Positions 8,543 to 16,937 of a stretch of 64,000 nucleotides of DNA are shown here, one piece after another. Source of the stretch: Microcoleus vaginatus_C (GTDB lineage Bacteria; Cyanobacteriota; Cyanobacteriia; Cyanobacteriales; Microcoleaceae); assembly GCA_040004035.1 (NCBI GenBank), contig JAMPLN010000024.1; one strand, given 5' to 3'. Made by a program: the position numbers and the translations under genes. The stretch's first letter is position 1. Every line of letters starts with the position of its first letter. The notes below the pieces were generated by a model that ran no database searches, was not told the DNA's origin, and saw only the letters and a program-made list of their open reading frames with translations.

Positions 8543-10486
8543 ATGCTTGGCAAACAGTTAATAACTACTGTTATAATATACCGTCCGGGGATGAGTAGAC
8601 CCGACACCTACCCACCAACTATGCAAGCCATCCAAATTACCACATTTCAAGCTTTGTGGCGCAGCCTGGGCCTGATAATCAAAGCCGCACCAATAGAACT
8701 CCGAAATTTAATAATACTCAACATCATCGGCGGTGCTGCCCCATCTGCCGTGCTTTTTTTAGATAAATTAATCATTGATGAAGTATCTAGGTTGCTATCG
8801 CAAACCCAAACAGCACAGCCCTTTGCTTTGATGCTTTCCCGGCCAATATTGCTGTGGAGTATTGCCGGAGTCTTAAGTCTCAGGTTAGTCGGCGATGCCC
8901 TAGACACAATGGGCTCTTTTGTCTCGACATCTTTGCGCGATCGCGTTCAAGGCTTTGTCGAAGGAAAAGTCATCGAAAAAGTCGCCAATTTCGACGATAT
9001 TGCCCTCTTTGAAAACCCCGAACTATTAAATATAGTAGAACTAGCCAAAACGGGAGTATTCAAAATACAGCAACTAGCCTTTACCATCAGCATGACTGTC
9101 ACCGGAATTTTTATATTTATTCCATCGATAGGCCTTGCTGCTGCGATAGCTTGGTGGGTGCCAGTGCTGATGTTGATTTCATCCTGCCCCTCAATTTACA
9201 TCCAAAGAAAATATAGCAAAATCATCTGGAGAGTTCAAAGAAAGCAAGCTAAAATAACTCGTGAAATGAACTTATCCGCTAGAGTGTTGACGGGGGAAGA
9301 ATACGCTAAAGAATTGCGTTTGTTTGGGTTGCAGGAACTTTGGCTCAAACGCTGGCAGGATCAGTTTTTGCAGTTTTTTAGCGAGATGCAGCAAATCCGA
9401 AAAAAAGGAGCAATTGTTTTACTTTTGTGGTCAGTGTTTAGTAGAATCGGAGTAGCTTTGCCATTTGTTTATGTGGTAATGGGAGCTTTGGGTGGTCGCT
9501 ATACTTTGGGAGATTTGGCGCTGTATTCTGGTTTGATTGTTCAGGTGGAGCAAAGTTTGCAATTACTTATAGGCAATTATGCTAATTTGTACGATATTTC
9601 CCTCGGCGTTAGTCCGATTTTTCAACTTTTGGAACTCAAGCCAGAATTGCAGTCTCCGCTTGTGGATGTGGCGTCTCGCCTGCCTACTTTACCAGATGGC
9701 GGGCAAGATTCCCCCCCCACAAAAGATAAAATTGGCATTGAGATTAAGCATTTATCTTTTTGCTATCCCGGTAGCAATAAAAGCACGGTTGAAGATATCA
9801 ACTTAACGATTAATCCGGGTGAAATGCTAGTGCTTGTTGGTGAAAATGGCGCGGGTAAAACAACCCTTGGCAAACTCCTCGGCCGCCTGTACGACCCGAC
9901 AAGTGGGACGATCGCCTGGAACGGCAAAGATTTGCGATCGTACCCTCTAGCATACGTGCGATCGCGCATCGCCGTCGTCATGCAAGATTACGCCCGTTTC
10001 CCCTCCACAGTCCGCGAAAACGTCGGTTTCGGTGACTTGCTTTCACTGTCAGATGACACCGCAATTAATGAAGCTATTTCCGAAGCAGGAATTAGCGCCA
10101 AAGTCAATAGTCTTGCCGCAGGTTTAGAGACTCCGTTGGGGAAACAATTAGAGGACGGCATAGACTTATCGGGGGGACAGTGGCAAAGAATTGCGATCGC
10201 CCGCGCCTTAATGCGGCTTTCTACAGCCGAAGTGCTCATTTTTGACGAACCAACCGCCGCCCTAGACCCCAAGACAGAACACGAAATTTACAGCATCTTC
10301 CGCCAAATAGCCGCCGGAAAAACAACAATAGTCATCAGTCACAGATTAGGCTTAGCAAAAATAGCCGATCGTATCGCCGTCATGGAAAACGGTAAAATAG
10401 CAGAAATAGGAACTCACGACGAATTGATAGCATCAAACGGAATTTACTGCTCAATGTTCACCCGTCAAGCTAGCAGTTATATTTAG
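8543..10486 (+). CDS. ABC exporter, fused permease and ATPase
   Basis: A 647-residue half-transporter that should work as a dimer in the cytoplasmic membrane. About six membrane helices fill residues 40-340 (for example NLIILNIIGGAAPSAVLFLD, SIGLAAAIAWWVPVLMLISS and VLLLWSVFSRIGVALPFVYV). The nucleotide-binding domain follows, with Walker A GENGAGKTT (about 433-441), Q-loop VVMQDYARFP, signature LSGGQWQRIAIARAL (about 542) and Walker B VLIFDEPTAALD, then the H-loop ISHRLG. The substrate is unknown; the layout fits peptide, lipid or drug exporters. The annotated ATG at 8543 may be too early: ATGs at 8591 and 8621 are in frame, and MQAIQITTFQALWRSL at 8621 looks like the natural N-terminus. It lies 28 bp after the AAA/TOPRIM pair and may be co-transcribed, although no functional link is evident. 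Confidence 0.9.
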   Translation: MLGKQLITTVIIYRPGMSRPDTYPPTMQAIQITTFQALWRSLGLIIKAAPIELRNLIILNIIGGAAPSAVLFLDKLIIDEVSRLLSQTQTAQPFALMLSRPILLWSIAGVLSLRLVGDALDTMGSFVSTSLRDRVQGFVEGKVIEKVANFDDIALFENPELLNIVELAKTGVFKIQQLAFTISMTVTGIFIFIPSIGLAAAIAWWVPVLMLISSCPSIYIQRKYSKIIWRVQRKQAKITREMNLSARVLTGEEYAKELRLFGLQELWLKRWQDQFLQFFSEMQQIRKKGAIVLLLWSVFSRIGVALPFVYVVMGALGGRYTLGDLALYSGLIVQVEQSLQLLIGNYANLYDISLGVSPIFQLLELKPELQSPLVDVASRLPTLPDGGQDSPPTKDKIGIEIKHLSFCYPGSNKSTVEDINLTINPGEMLVLVGENGAGKTTLGKLLGRLYDPTSGTIAWNGKDLRSYPLAYVRSRIAVVMQDYARFPSTVRENVGFGDLLSLSDDTAINEAISEAGISAKVNSLAAGLETPLGKQLEDGIDLSGGQWQRIAIARALMRLSTAEVLIFDEPTAALDPKTEHEIYSIFRQIAAGKTTIVISHRLGLAKIADRIAVMENGKIAEIGTHDELIASNGIYCSMFTRQASSYI

Positions 10487-10500
10487 AGTTAAATAAACAG

Positions 10501-10647
10501 TCCGCCAGGGTTTAAAACCCCTGTCTCATAGCGAAAGTCGGTTGAAACCGACTGGGGAGATATTGCAATGCTTGTTCAAAAATGTGTCTTTCAGTCCTCT
10601 TTGAGAGGACTTTTGCTATGAGACGGGGGTTTTAAACCCCCGGCGGA
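10501..10647. repeat. Long imperfect hairpin element (MITE-like)
   Basis: Outer arms TCCGCCAGGGTTTAAAACCC and its near complement at 10615-10647 (ending in AAACCCCCGGCGGA) pair across the element, each followed inward by GTCTCATAGC or its complement. Inner shorter hairpins (GTCGGTTGAAACCGAC, GTCCTCTTTGAGAGGAC) sit inside. The 147-bp unit is almost entirely self-complementary and lies just after the ABC exporter gene, where it may also act as a transcription barrier. No coding capacity. Confidence 0.75.
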
Positions 10648-10728
10648 ATTGTGGGTTAGCGTGGGGAATTTGGCGCGGGTGATTGTGATAAATTATCGCG
10701 GATTTGCGATCTAATTTCTCTCGTTAGG

Positions 10729-10802
10729 TGGCGAGAAACCGAGTTTCTGCGACTATTTTCTGTTGAGTACGAGAAATATCGGAAGAAACCCGGTTCCTGG
10801 GA
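10729..10802. repeat. AGAAACCGGGTTTCT repeat, copy A
   Basis: Begins TGGCGAGAAACCGAG and ends GAAGAAACCCGGTTCCTGG, with a TTGAGTACGAGA core between. The same 73-bp unit recurs at 11721-11793 and 11803-11875. Each end carries an AGAAACC...GGTTTCT palindrome, so the unit can fold into two small hairpins. The function is unknown. Confidence 0.7.
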
Positions 10803-10860
10803 TGATTGTGCGAGATAGATTTATGATAGATTAATCTCATTTGTTTTGTGGCAAAGTCTC

Positions 10861-10984
10861 GATCCCCCCTAGCCCCCCTTAAAAAGGGGGGGACAAAAGT
10901 CAAATACAAATTCCCGCTTCTTAACGAGGGGACAAAAGTTCGATTCAAAGTCCCCATTCTTAAGGGGGATTTAGGGGGATCTAG
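10861..10984. repeat. GATCCCCC...GGGGGATC element
   Basis: A 124-bp stretch bounded by GATCCCCCCTAGCCCCCCTT and TTAGGGGGATC, with an internal repeated GGACAAAAGT and TTCTTAA core. A closely related shorter form is at 57241-57319. The inverted G/C tracts make a strong hairpin. It lies upstream of the Uma2 gene without touching the coding region. Confidence 0.7.
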
Positions 10985-11097
10985 CCTTCGAGGTAAAGCA
11001 GAGATACCTGTTTTACTGTTGAATGCGATCTTTTTGAGAAAATTGTCAGAAAGTGCGAGCTATAATAAAACCAACCTAGTTGGCGATAATATCAACG

Positions 11098-11694
11098 ATG
11101 GAAACTATAACTCTCAACCTACCTGCCGCCGTAGCTTTAACCGACGAACAATTTTATCAATTGTCCATCGCTAATGAAGAGTGGCGATTAGAACAAACCC
11201 CCGAAGGAGAACTAATTATTATGCCTCCAACAGGCGGCGAAAGCGGCATCAGAAATTCGGATTTGACTACAGACCTAAATTTGTGGAATCGTCAGACTCG
11301 ATTGGGAAAAGTCTTTGACTCTTCCACTGTCTTTCAATTACCCAACGGTGCGAAGCGTTCCCCTGATGCTGCTTGGGTACTCCTAGAACGTTGGGAAGCA
11401 TTATCCGCAGAAGATAAGCGCAAATTTCCTCCCCTGTGCCCGGACTTTGTAATAGAATTGCGATCGCAAACTGATTCCCTAGAAACATTGCGGGCTAAAA
11501 TGCGGTATTATCAAACTAACGGCTGTCGCTTAGGTTGGCTAATTGACCCCCAAACGCCTTTAGTAGAAATCTATCGCTTGTCTGAAGAGGTAGCAGAAGT
11601 TATTAATTTCTCTTTTGACCAACCGCCTACACTTTCGGGTGAAGATGTACTTCCCGGATTTCTTCTAGATATTACACCCATTCTCAATCCTTGA
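11098..11694 (+). CDS. Uma2-family (DUF820) PD-(D/E)XK nuclease-like protein
   Basis: A 198-residue member of the Uma2/DUF820 family, which is hugely expanded in filamentous cyanobacteria. Family landmarks are the N-terminal METITLNLPAAVALTDEQFYQL, then EGELIIMPPTGGESG, RSPDAAWV (first acidic residue), PDFVIELRSQTDSLETLRAKM (second acidic strand with following basic residue) and the tail GWLIDPQTPLVEIYR. These form the restriction-endonuclease-like core; natural substrates are not established. A TTG at 11080 is also in frame, but the ATG at 11098 matches the normal family start. It is flanked on both sides by dispersed repeats, consistent with mobile or neutral placement. No partner gene is evident. 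Confidence 0.88.
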   Translation: METITLNLPAAVALTDEQFYQLSIANEEWRLEQTPEGELIIMPPTGGESGIRNSDLTTDLNLWNRQTRLGKVFDSSTVFQLPNGAKRSPDAAWVLLERWEALSAEDKRKFPPLCPDFVIELRSQTDSLETLRAKMRYYQTNGCRLGWLIDPQTPLVEIYRLSEEVAEVINFSFDQPPTLSGEDVLPGFLLDITPILNP

Positions 11695-11720
11695 ATCTCT
11701 ATCCATTTTCTTTAGTTGGC

Positions 11721-11793
11721 TGGCGAGAAACCGGGTTTCTGCGACAATTTTTGGTTGAGTACGAAGATATAGGAAGAAACCCGGTTTTTGGGA
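11721..11793. repeat. AGAAACCGGGTTTCT repeat, copy B
   Basis: Begins TGGCGAGAAACCGGGTTTCT and ends AAGAAACCCGGTTTTTGGG. It is directly followed, after 9 bp, by copy C in the same orientation, so the two form a near-tandem pair between the Uma2 gene and the convergent small gene. Confidence 0.75.
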
Positions 11794-11802
11794 TTCACTG
11801 CG

Positions 11803-11875
11803 TGGCGAGAAACCGGATTTCTGCGACAATTTCTGGTTGAGTACGAGAGATATAGGAAGAAACCCGGTTTCTGAG
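11803..11875. repeat. AGAAACCGGGTTTCT repeat, copy C
   Basis: Same unit as copies A and B: TGGCGAGAAACCGGATTTCT at the left and AGAAACCCGGTTTCTGAG at the right. The interior GACAATTTCTGGTTGAGTAC is nearly identical to copy B. Confidence 0.75.
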
Positions 11876-11906
11876 ATTCTTGTGCCTCCGAAAAGCCGAT
11901 CGCAAA

Positions 11907-12329
11907 TTATCTTCCCGTCAACGTATCCGCATAAGGATCGGGCAAAGCTTGCTGCACCTCCAAAAGCGGCAAAGGATCTCCAGTCAATGGGTTACTATTC
12001 AAATTTTTTTTTAGCCCATCACCCCGGCGATCGCGCTCTTGCAGCTTCAGCAATTCCTCTTGATAAACAGCCACTATTCGCCCTAAACTCAGCACCAAAT
12101 CATCCCAATTATCATCTCCCACCAACTTCTCAGAAATTCCCTCAAATAACTCTCCCGCTTGCCTTTTTTGAACATAAGCTTTCAAAAGCTTTCCCGACTT
12201 TTGCAAAACGGCCTGATAAATATCCCCATCAGACCACCACAGCCCCTGTTGACTCAGCAGCCAAGTCAAAATATACTCGCGAGCGTGTTGCTCCTTCACC
12301 CAGGCCGCGAGATACTGCAAATCTTCCAT
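11907..12329 (-). CDS. Hypothetical protein, conserved-looking, unrecognised
   Basis: A 140-residue protein of unknown function. It is predicted soluble and helical (MEDLQYLAAWVKEQHAREYILTWLL, then LVLSLGRIVAVYQEELLKLQERDRR), with a low-complexity proline-rich C-terminus. Composition is protein-like, whereas the overlapping plus-strand frame is rich in Pro/Ser/His and looks like a shadow. A TTG at 12359 would add 10 residues; the ATG at 12329 is preferred, with a GAGGAGA motif about 12 bp upstream. The gene converges on the Uma2 gene and is divergent from gnd. No motif points to an activity. Confidence 0.55.
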   Translation of the reverse strand: MEDLQYLAAWVKEQHAREYILTWLLSQQGLWWSDGDIYQAVLQKSGKLLKAYVQKRQAGELFEGISEKLVGDDNWDDLVLSLGRIVAVYQEELLKLQERDRRGDGLKKNLNSNPLTGDPLPLLEVQQALPDPYADTLTGR

Positions 12330-12622
12330 AGTTAAAACAGTCTCCTCAATTTTCCTCAAAATGTCCGCTTGTTTGTAGCTACCGTTACTGCGATCGACAT
12401 AATACCTGCCTTATCATCACCTGCCCGCGTCATTAATACCCCTTAAATCTTAAAAAAACCCTACTGATTTACCAAACAGCAATTCTGAGAATATAAAAAT
12501 AAACCTAAACCTCCTAGGTCTATTGTCCAATACTTTTAGTCCACCGGAAAGCGCTACACCCCGCCTCGCTTTCCTCTCTCGCAAATCAATCCTCAAGCGG
12601 GAACAACCAGCGGGTTATTAGC
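12330..12622. other. Intergenic region upstream of gnd
   Basis: About 290 bp separating the divergent hypothetical gene and gnd. It contains a CGATCGACAT HIP1-like site and an A/T-rich stretch (12440-12510) suited to a promoter. I see no convincing operator, hairpin or small gene. The gnd start lacks a strong ribosome site: only GTTATTAGC precedes the ATG. Confidence 0.4.
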
Positions 12623-14077
12623 ATGACAAAGCAAAATTTTGGTTTAATCGGTCTAGCGGTGATGGGCGAAAACCTAGCGCTCAACGTCGAAAGCAGAGGC
12701 TTCTCCGTGGCTGTGTACAACCGCACAGCAGCCAAAACCGACGACTTTATGGCCCTACGCGCCCCCGGCAAGAACATTGTAGGCACCAAGACTCTGACAG
12801 AATTCGTCGATGCCCTAGAAACCCCACGCCGAATCTTAGTCATGGTGCAAGCTGGGAAACCCGTAGATGCGGTCATCGACCAGCTCAAACCCATGCTGTC
12901 ACCGGGCGACATGATTATTGACGGCGGTAACTCGCTCTACGACGACACCGAACGCCGCACCAAAGATTTAGAATCGATGGGGCTGGGATTTGTCGGCATG
13001 GGCATCAGCGGCGGCGAAGAAGGCGCGCTGAATGGTGCTAGCTTGATGCCCGGTGGCACCCGCACTGCTTACGGTCTACTAGAGCCAATTCTCACCAAAA
13101 TTGCGGCTCAAGTAGATGACGGCCCCTGCGTCACATTCATCGGCCCCGGTGGCGCCGGCCATTACGTGAAGATGGTTCACAACGGCATTGAGTACGGGGA
13201 TATGCAGCTCATTGCTGAAGCCTACGATTTGCTCAAAAACGTTGGTGGATTGGACGGCAAGCAGTTGCAGGAAGTTTTTGCCGAATGGAATACCACAGAC
13301 GAACTCAACTCGTTTTTGATTGAAATTACGGCTAACATTTTCAAGTACAACGACCCGGAAACTAAGCAACCCTTAGTTGAGGTAATTATGGACGCAGCCG
13401 GTCAGAAAGGTACCGGCCGCTGGACTGTTATGAGTGCTTTGGAATTGGGCGTGAGCATTCCCACAATTATCGCTGCTGTGAATGCCAGAATCATGTCTTC
13501 TTACAAAGACGAGCGCATCAAAGCTTCCCAAGAACTGACGGGGCCTAGCGGCAAGTACGAAGGCGATACTAAAGAGTTTGTGAACAAAGTCCGGGATGCG
13601 CTTTACTGCTCGAAGATTTGCTCCTACGCGCAAGGTATGGCACTTTTGAGCGCGGCCTCGAAGTCGTACAACTATGACTTGAGTTTGAGCGAAATTTCCC
13701 GAATTTGGAAGGGTGGCTGTATTATTCGGGCTGGATTTTTGGATAAGATTAAAACAGCTTTCAAAGACGACCCCACGTTGCCGAATTTGCTGTTAGCGCC
13801 GGAGTTCAAACAGAGCATTCTCGATCGCCAATCAGCTTGGCGAGACGTGTTAGCTACTGCTTGCCAACTGGGGATTGCAGTGCCAGCATTTAGCGCCTCG
13901 CTGGACTATTTCGACAGCTACCGGCGCGAAAGATTGCCGCAAAACCTCACGCAAGCTCAGCGTGATTATTTCGGGGCTCACACCTACGAACGCACCGACA
14001 AACCGCGCGGCGAATTCTTCCACTCAGAGTGGACGCAGACTGCTAAAGAGTCGCTGCAAACTGGTAGTACGGACTAA
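12623..14077 (+). CDS. gnd: 6-phosphogluconate dehydrogenase (decarboxylating)
   Basis: The 484-residue NADP-dependent enzyme of the oxidative pentose phosphate pathway. It converts 6-phosphogluconate to ribulose 5-phosphate and CO2, and is the main NADPH source in the dark in cyanobacteria. Evidence includes the N-terminal Rossmann motif GLIGLAVMGENLALN with NRT as the NADP phosphate-binding turn, the substrate motif GISGGEEGA, the catalytic lysine segment GGAGHYVKMVHNGIEYGDMQ, KGTGRWT, and the C-terminal RRDYFGAHTYE-like signature (QRDYFGAHTYERTD). Length is normal for the family. It is monocistronic and convergent with the alpha-amylase gene, with a hairpin between them. The neighbouring amylase and upstream glucosidase also act on glucan breakdown, a plausible functional theme. 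Confidence 0.97.
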   Translation: MTKQNFGLIGLAVMGENLALNVESRGFSVAVYNRTAAKTDDFMALRAPGKNIVGTKTLTEFVDALETPRRILVMVQAGKPVDAVIDQLKPMLSPGDMIIDGGNSLYDDTERRTKDLESMGLGFVGMGISGGEEGALNGASLMPGGTRTAYGLLEPILTKIAAQVDDGPCVTFIGPGGAGHYVKMVHNGIEYGDMQLIAEAYDLLKNVGGLDGKQLQEVFAEWNTTDELNSFLIEITANIFKYNDPETKQPLVEVIMDAAGQKGTGRWTVMSALELGVSIPTIIAAVNARIMSSYKDERIKASQELTGPSGKYEGDTKEFVNKVRDALYCSKICSYAQGMALLSAASKSYNYDLSLSEISRIWKGGCIIRAGFLDKIKTAFKDDPTLPNLLLAPEFKQSILDRQSAWRDVLATACQLGIAVPAFSASLDYFDSYRRERLPQNLTQAQRDYFGAHTYERTDKPRGEFFHSEWTQTAKESLQTGSTD

Positions 14078-14085
14078 TTAATTTT

Positions 14086-14113
14086 TGTAGGGTGCGTTTC
14101 GGCGCACCTTACA
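14086..14113. terminator. Bidirectional hairpin between gnd and amylase
   Basis: The sequence TGTAGGGTGCG, loop TTTCGG, then CGCACCTTACA folds into a stem of 10 or more pairs with one mismatch. It lies 9 bp after the gnd stop and 30 bp after the amylase stop on the other strand. The T run before it suits termination of minus-strand transcripts. Confidence 0.6.
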
Positions 14114-14143
14114 AATAAACAATGATATTACTGCCAACCGATC

Positions 14144-15622
14144 TTATTCCTGAACCCACACGGATACTGAACCGCCTTCACAGCGAAACTCGCCCCAACC
14201 CCACTCGTTAGTAGAAACAGGTTCCTTAATATGCCCTGTTAAATCCACAAACTTAGCATGAGGTTTACCAACTTCCATCCACTTGAAACCCTCCGGGCCG
14301 TCACTCATAATTACTGCCATTGCCTGTGGATGTTTCCGATTGCCCAATCTCGTCCAGCCAATGGTATTCCAATGATCGAAATAGTCATATTGAGGGCCGT
14401 AGGCGAAGTGTTTGCGAGCATGGAGAAACTTGTCAATTAGCGATCGATGAGAGGGCAGAACAATCTTATACCGATTGCCATCACGCCCCCAATCTTCATA
14501 TTCTGCACCGTAATAATCGCCGTAGAAAACGCAGGGATAACCTTCTTTTCGCAATAGAATAATCGCATAAGCAAGAGGTTTAAACCAGGGTTCTACCACA
14601 GATTCAAGTGCTTGCAGCGGTTGGGAATCATGGTTTTCGACAAAGGTTACTGCATGAGTCGGTTGCTGCTGCATCATTGTACCGTCTAAGATGCGCCGCA
14701 TATCGTAGTTACCGCCCTGTTGGCTGGCGTAATGAAAGTTGTAATGCAGCGGCACATCAAAAACTGACATTTTGCCCTTAACTGAACCGACATACCAGTG
14801 CAGGATATCGATATTTGGTGCCCAATACTCACCTACAACAAACAAATCTTTGCCGACATATCGCTCCATTTCATCCAACCATTCCACAAAAAACCAAGAC
14901 GATATGTGCTTGATGGCATCTAAACGGAAACCGTCGGCACCTGTTGTGTCGAGATACCACTTACCCCAGCGTGTAATTTCATCTCGTACCCATTGATCCT
15001 GGAAATCCAGATCGCACCCCATTAAATATGCAAAATTGCCATTTTCTAGGGCAACATAGTCATCAAAAACTCTCCCTTCTACCAAATAGACTGTACCGCG
15101 ATCGTCTTTATTGTACTCGTTGTAGTCTACTGCGTCAAAATGCCACCAGTGCCATTCAAATTGGGAATATTTACCTTGGCGTCCGGGAAAGTTAAAATGG
15201 GTGTAGCTTTTGATTTCTTGCAATCCACCTTTGGGATTTAGCCGATTGTTTTGAGGATAAGGAGTTGCCTTAAATATCTCTGCTGCATCTGCACCCATTT
15301 TGTGGTTGATAACTACATCGGCATAAACTTGAATCTGAGATTTGTGCAGGGCTGCGATCGCATCTAAATATTGCTGCTTAGTACCATACTTGGTGCGAAT
15401 TGAACCTTTTTGGTCGAATTCTCCCAAATCAAATAAGTCGTACACCCCATATCCAACGTCGCTTTGCCCGCCAATTCCTTTGTAAGCTGGGGGCAGCCAC
15501 AGTGCCGTAAAACCCGCATCCGCCAATTCTTTCGCTTGGTTTTTCACCTCATCCCACAGGGTTCCTCGATCGGGAATGTACCAGTGGAAATATTGCATCA
15601 TCGTGCCGTTAATATCTGCCAT
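14144..15622 (-). CDS. Cytoplasmic alpha-amylase, GH13 family
   Basis: A 492-residue endo-acting alpha-1,4-glucan hydrolase. There is no signal peptide (MADINGTMMQYFHWYIPD), which fits the intracellular GH13_5 amylases that degrade glycogen or malto-oligosaccharides. The four classical regions are present: DVVINH (I), GFRLDAIKH with the nucleophile Asp (II), VVGEYW with the acid/base Glu (III) and FVENHD with the transition-state Asp (IV). The substrate-binding start MMQYFHWY and the Ca-site region NRLNPKGG and DLDFQD are typical. It converges on gnd. It probably supplies maltose and glucose that the GH31 enzyme and oxidative pentose pathway use, by inference. Confidence 0.95.
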   Translation of the reverse strand: MADINGTMMQYFHWYIPDRGTLWDEVKNQAKELADAGFTALWLPPAYKGIGGQSDVGYGVYDLFDLGEFDQKGSIRTKYGTKQQYLDAIAALHKSQIQVYADVVINHKMGADAAEIFKATPYPQNNRLNPKGGLQEIKSYTHFNFPGRQGKYSQFEWHWWHFDAVDYNEYNKDDRGTVYLVEGRVFDDYVALENGNFAYLMGCDLDFQDQWVRDEITRWGKWYLDTTGADGFRLDAIKHISSWFFVEWLDEMERYVGKDLFVVGEYWAPNIDILHWYVGSVKGKMSVFDVPLHYNFHYASQQGGNYDMRRILDGTMMQQQPTHAVTFVENHDSQPLQALESVVEPWFKPLAYAIILLRKEGYPCVFYGDYYGAEYEDWGRDGNRYKIVLPSHRSLIDKFLHARKHFAYGPQYDYFDHWNTIGWTRLGNRKHPQAMAVIMSDGPEGFKWMEVGKPHAKFVDLTGHIKEPVSTNEWGWGEFRCEGGSVSVWVQE

Positions 15623-15980
15623 TTTGCACCCTTGCCTTGAGATGATACTGACAATTTAAACCGATCTTAGGCTACAGCATTGCCAATTGTCACTGTACCC
15701 GCCGTAATTTTTGCTAAACCTACGGCTGGGGTGTGATTAAAGTTTTGTTACAGTTCTAAACTATAAAATTCCTTGACTTTCGCCTGACTCTTTGAACCAT
15801 ACTTGAACTTGAGTGCAGACAAAAAGCCCCAGTCTAAGATCAGGAATCTAAAAGAATCAGTAAGTAAGATCACAATGTGCTTGTGATCTTACTTGTGATC
15901 TTACTTGTGATCTTAGTAGATAACTATACTGAGCAAATCTGCTACCATCATAACTACTCCTTTTAAAAAAATGTAATTTT
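15623..15980. other. Intergenic region with 12-bp tandem repeat
   Basis: This 358-bp spacer lies between two divergently transcribed genes. Apart from the 12-mer array at 15864-15916, only A/T-rich sequence is seen. Confidence 0.5.
15864..15916. repeat. Three tandem 12-mers with one inverted copy
   Basis: TTGTGATCTTAC occurs three times in a row (15881-15916, the last copy ending in G), preceded five bases upstream by the inverted copy GTAAGATCACAA (15864-15875). The arrangement gives a strong hairpin and resembles clustered protein-binding sites, located about 65 bp before the start of the Mrr-type gene. Confidence 0.75.
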
Positions 15981-16451
15981 ATGAAATCTTTTATTGTAAG
16001 AGCCGCTGCCGTTGTGGGTGTGATTGCGACATCGGTATTGGATACATTGAAAGAAGAAGAGGAAAAAAAGCGTTTATTAGACAGTGGTATTATGGAAGTG
16101 GATGAAATGACGGGAAAAGAGTTTGAAAAATTTCTAGAGGTTCATTTTATAAATTTTGGTTGTACTGTTACTTTAACTCAAGATAGTCAAGATTATGGGG
16201 CGGATTTAATTTTATACAAAAATGGATTAAAAACCGTGGTTCAAGCAAAAAGAAGCAAAAATCCAGTTGGGATTAAAGCTGTTCAAGAAGTAGCAGGAGC
16301 AGTCAGACATTACAAAGGCAATAAAGGCCTAGTAATCACCAACAACAGATTTACAGAAAATGCTTGCAAACTTGCTAAATCTAACGAGGTAGAGTTATGG
16401 GATAGAAAAAAACTCATCGAATTCATCCTGACAGCTAAGAATTGTAAATAA
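15981..16451 (+). CDS. Mrr-type restriction endonuclease domain protein, membrane-anchored
   Basis: A 156-residue protein with an N-terminal hydrophobic segment (FIVRAAAVVGVIATSVL, residues 4-20), then a charged linker and a compact restriction-endonuclease-like domain. The nuclease signature is visible as an early Glu in MTGKEFEKFLE (43-53), then DYGADLILY (Asp75) and QAKRSK (Gln88-Lys90), followed by VGIKAVQEVAGAVRHYKGNKGLVITNN, the typical Mrr_cat sequence. Family members cleave modified or foreign DNA. Small membrane-tethered versions of this domain are common, but their role is unclear. It could be a housekeeping nuclease of the topology seen in some competence proteins. It is divergent from the amylase gene and 72 bp before arfB. 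Confidence 0.85.
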   Translation: MKSFIVRAAAVVGVIATSVLDTLKEEEEKKRLLDSGIMEVDEMTGKEFEKFLEVHFINFGCTVTLTQDSQDYGADLILYKNGLKTVVQAKRSKNPVGIKAVQEVAGAVRHYKGNKGLVITNNRFTENACKLAKSNEVELWDRKKLIEFILTAKNCK

Positions 16452-16523
16452 CTTATCTACCAAAGTAAGTTATATATAAAAGATGCACTGCTTTCCCGGT
16501 ATCTTTAATCTCACTGATGAATC

Positions 16524-16937
16524 ATGCTACAAATTTCTAACACAGTGTTCCTGGACGATCGCGAAATCGAGATTAGTGCGATTCGCTCTCAAGGCGCGGG
16601 GGGGCAAAATGTAAATAAGGTGGCGAGTGCGATTCACTTGCGCTTTGATATCCCAGCTTCCTCATTGCCCGATCGCTACAAGCAGCGTTTGTTGCAAATC
16701 AACGATCAGCGCATCACCTCCGAAGGTGTGATTGTCATCAAAGCCCAGGAACACCGCAGCCAGGAACAAAACCGGGAAGAGGCTTTGAGACGGCTGCAAG
16801 AACTGATTAAAAGTGCGATCGTCATACCGAAAAGGCGCAAACCCAGCAAAGCAACTCGTAGTTCCCAGCGCAAGCGTCTCGACAGCAAAACCAAGCGAGG
16901 GCAGATTAAAGCTCTGAGAGCGAAAATTACGGATTGA
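16524..16937 (+). CDS. arfB: Alternative ribosome-rescue factor, ArfB/YaeJ type
   Basis: A 137-residue peptidyl-tRNA hydrolase of the class I release factor family. The catalytic GGQ is at residues 26-28 in RSQGAGGQNVNKVASAIHLRFD, which is the ArfB sequence pattern. The C-terminal tail (about 100-137) is rich in Lys and Arg (RRKPSKATRSSQRKRLDSKTKRGQIKALR), the segment that senses the empty mRNA channel. It releases peptides from ribosomes stalled on non-stop mRNA. The protein lacks the codon-recognition domain of RF1/RF2, as expected. It stands alone between two accessory genes. Confidence 0.93.
   Translation: MLQISNTVFLDDREIEISAIRSQGAGGQNVNKVASAIHLRFDIPASSLPDRYKQRLLQINDQRITSEGVIVIKAQEHRSQEQNREEALRRLQELIKSAIVIPKRRKPSKATRSSQRKRLDSKTKRGQIKALRAKITD

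Noticed and set aside
11837..12331. 164-codon plus-strand frame
   Set aside because: It overlaps the minus-strand small gene, starts inside a dispersed repeat and its protein is Pro/Ser/His rich without motif.
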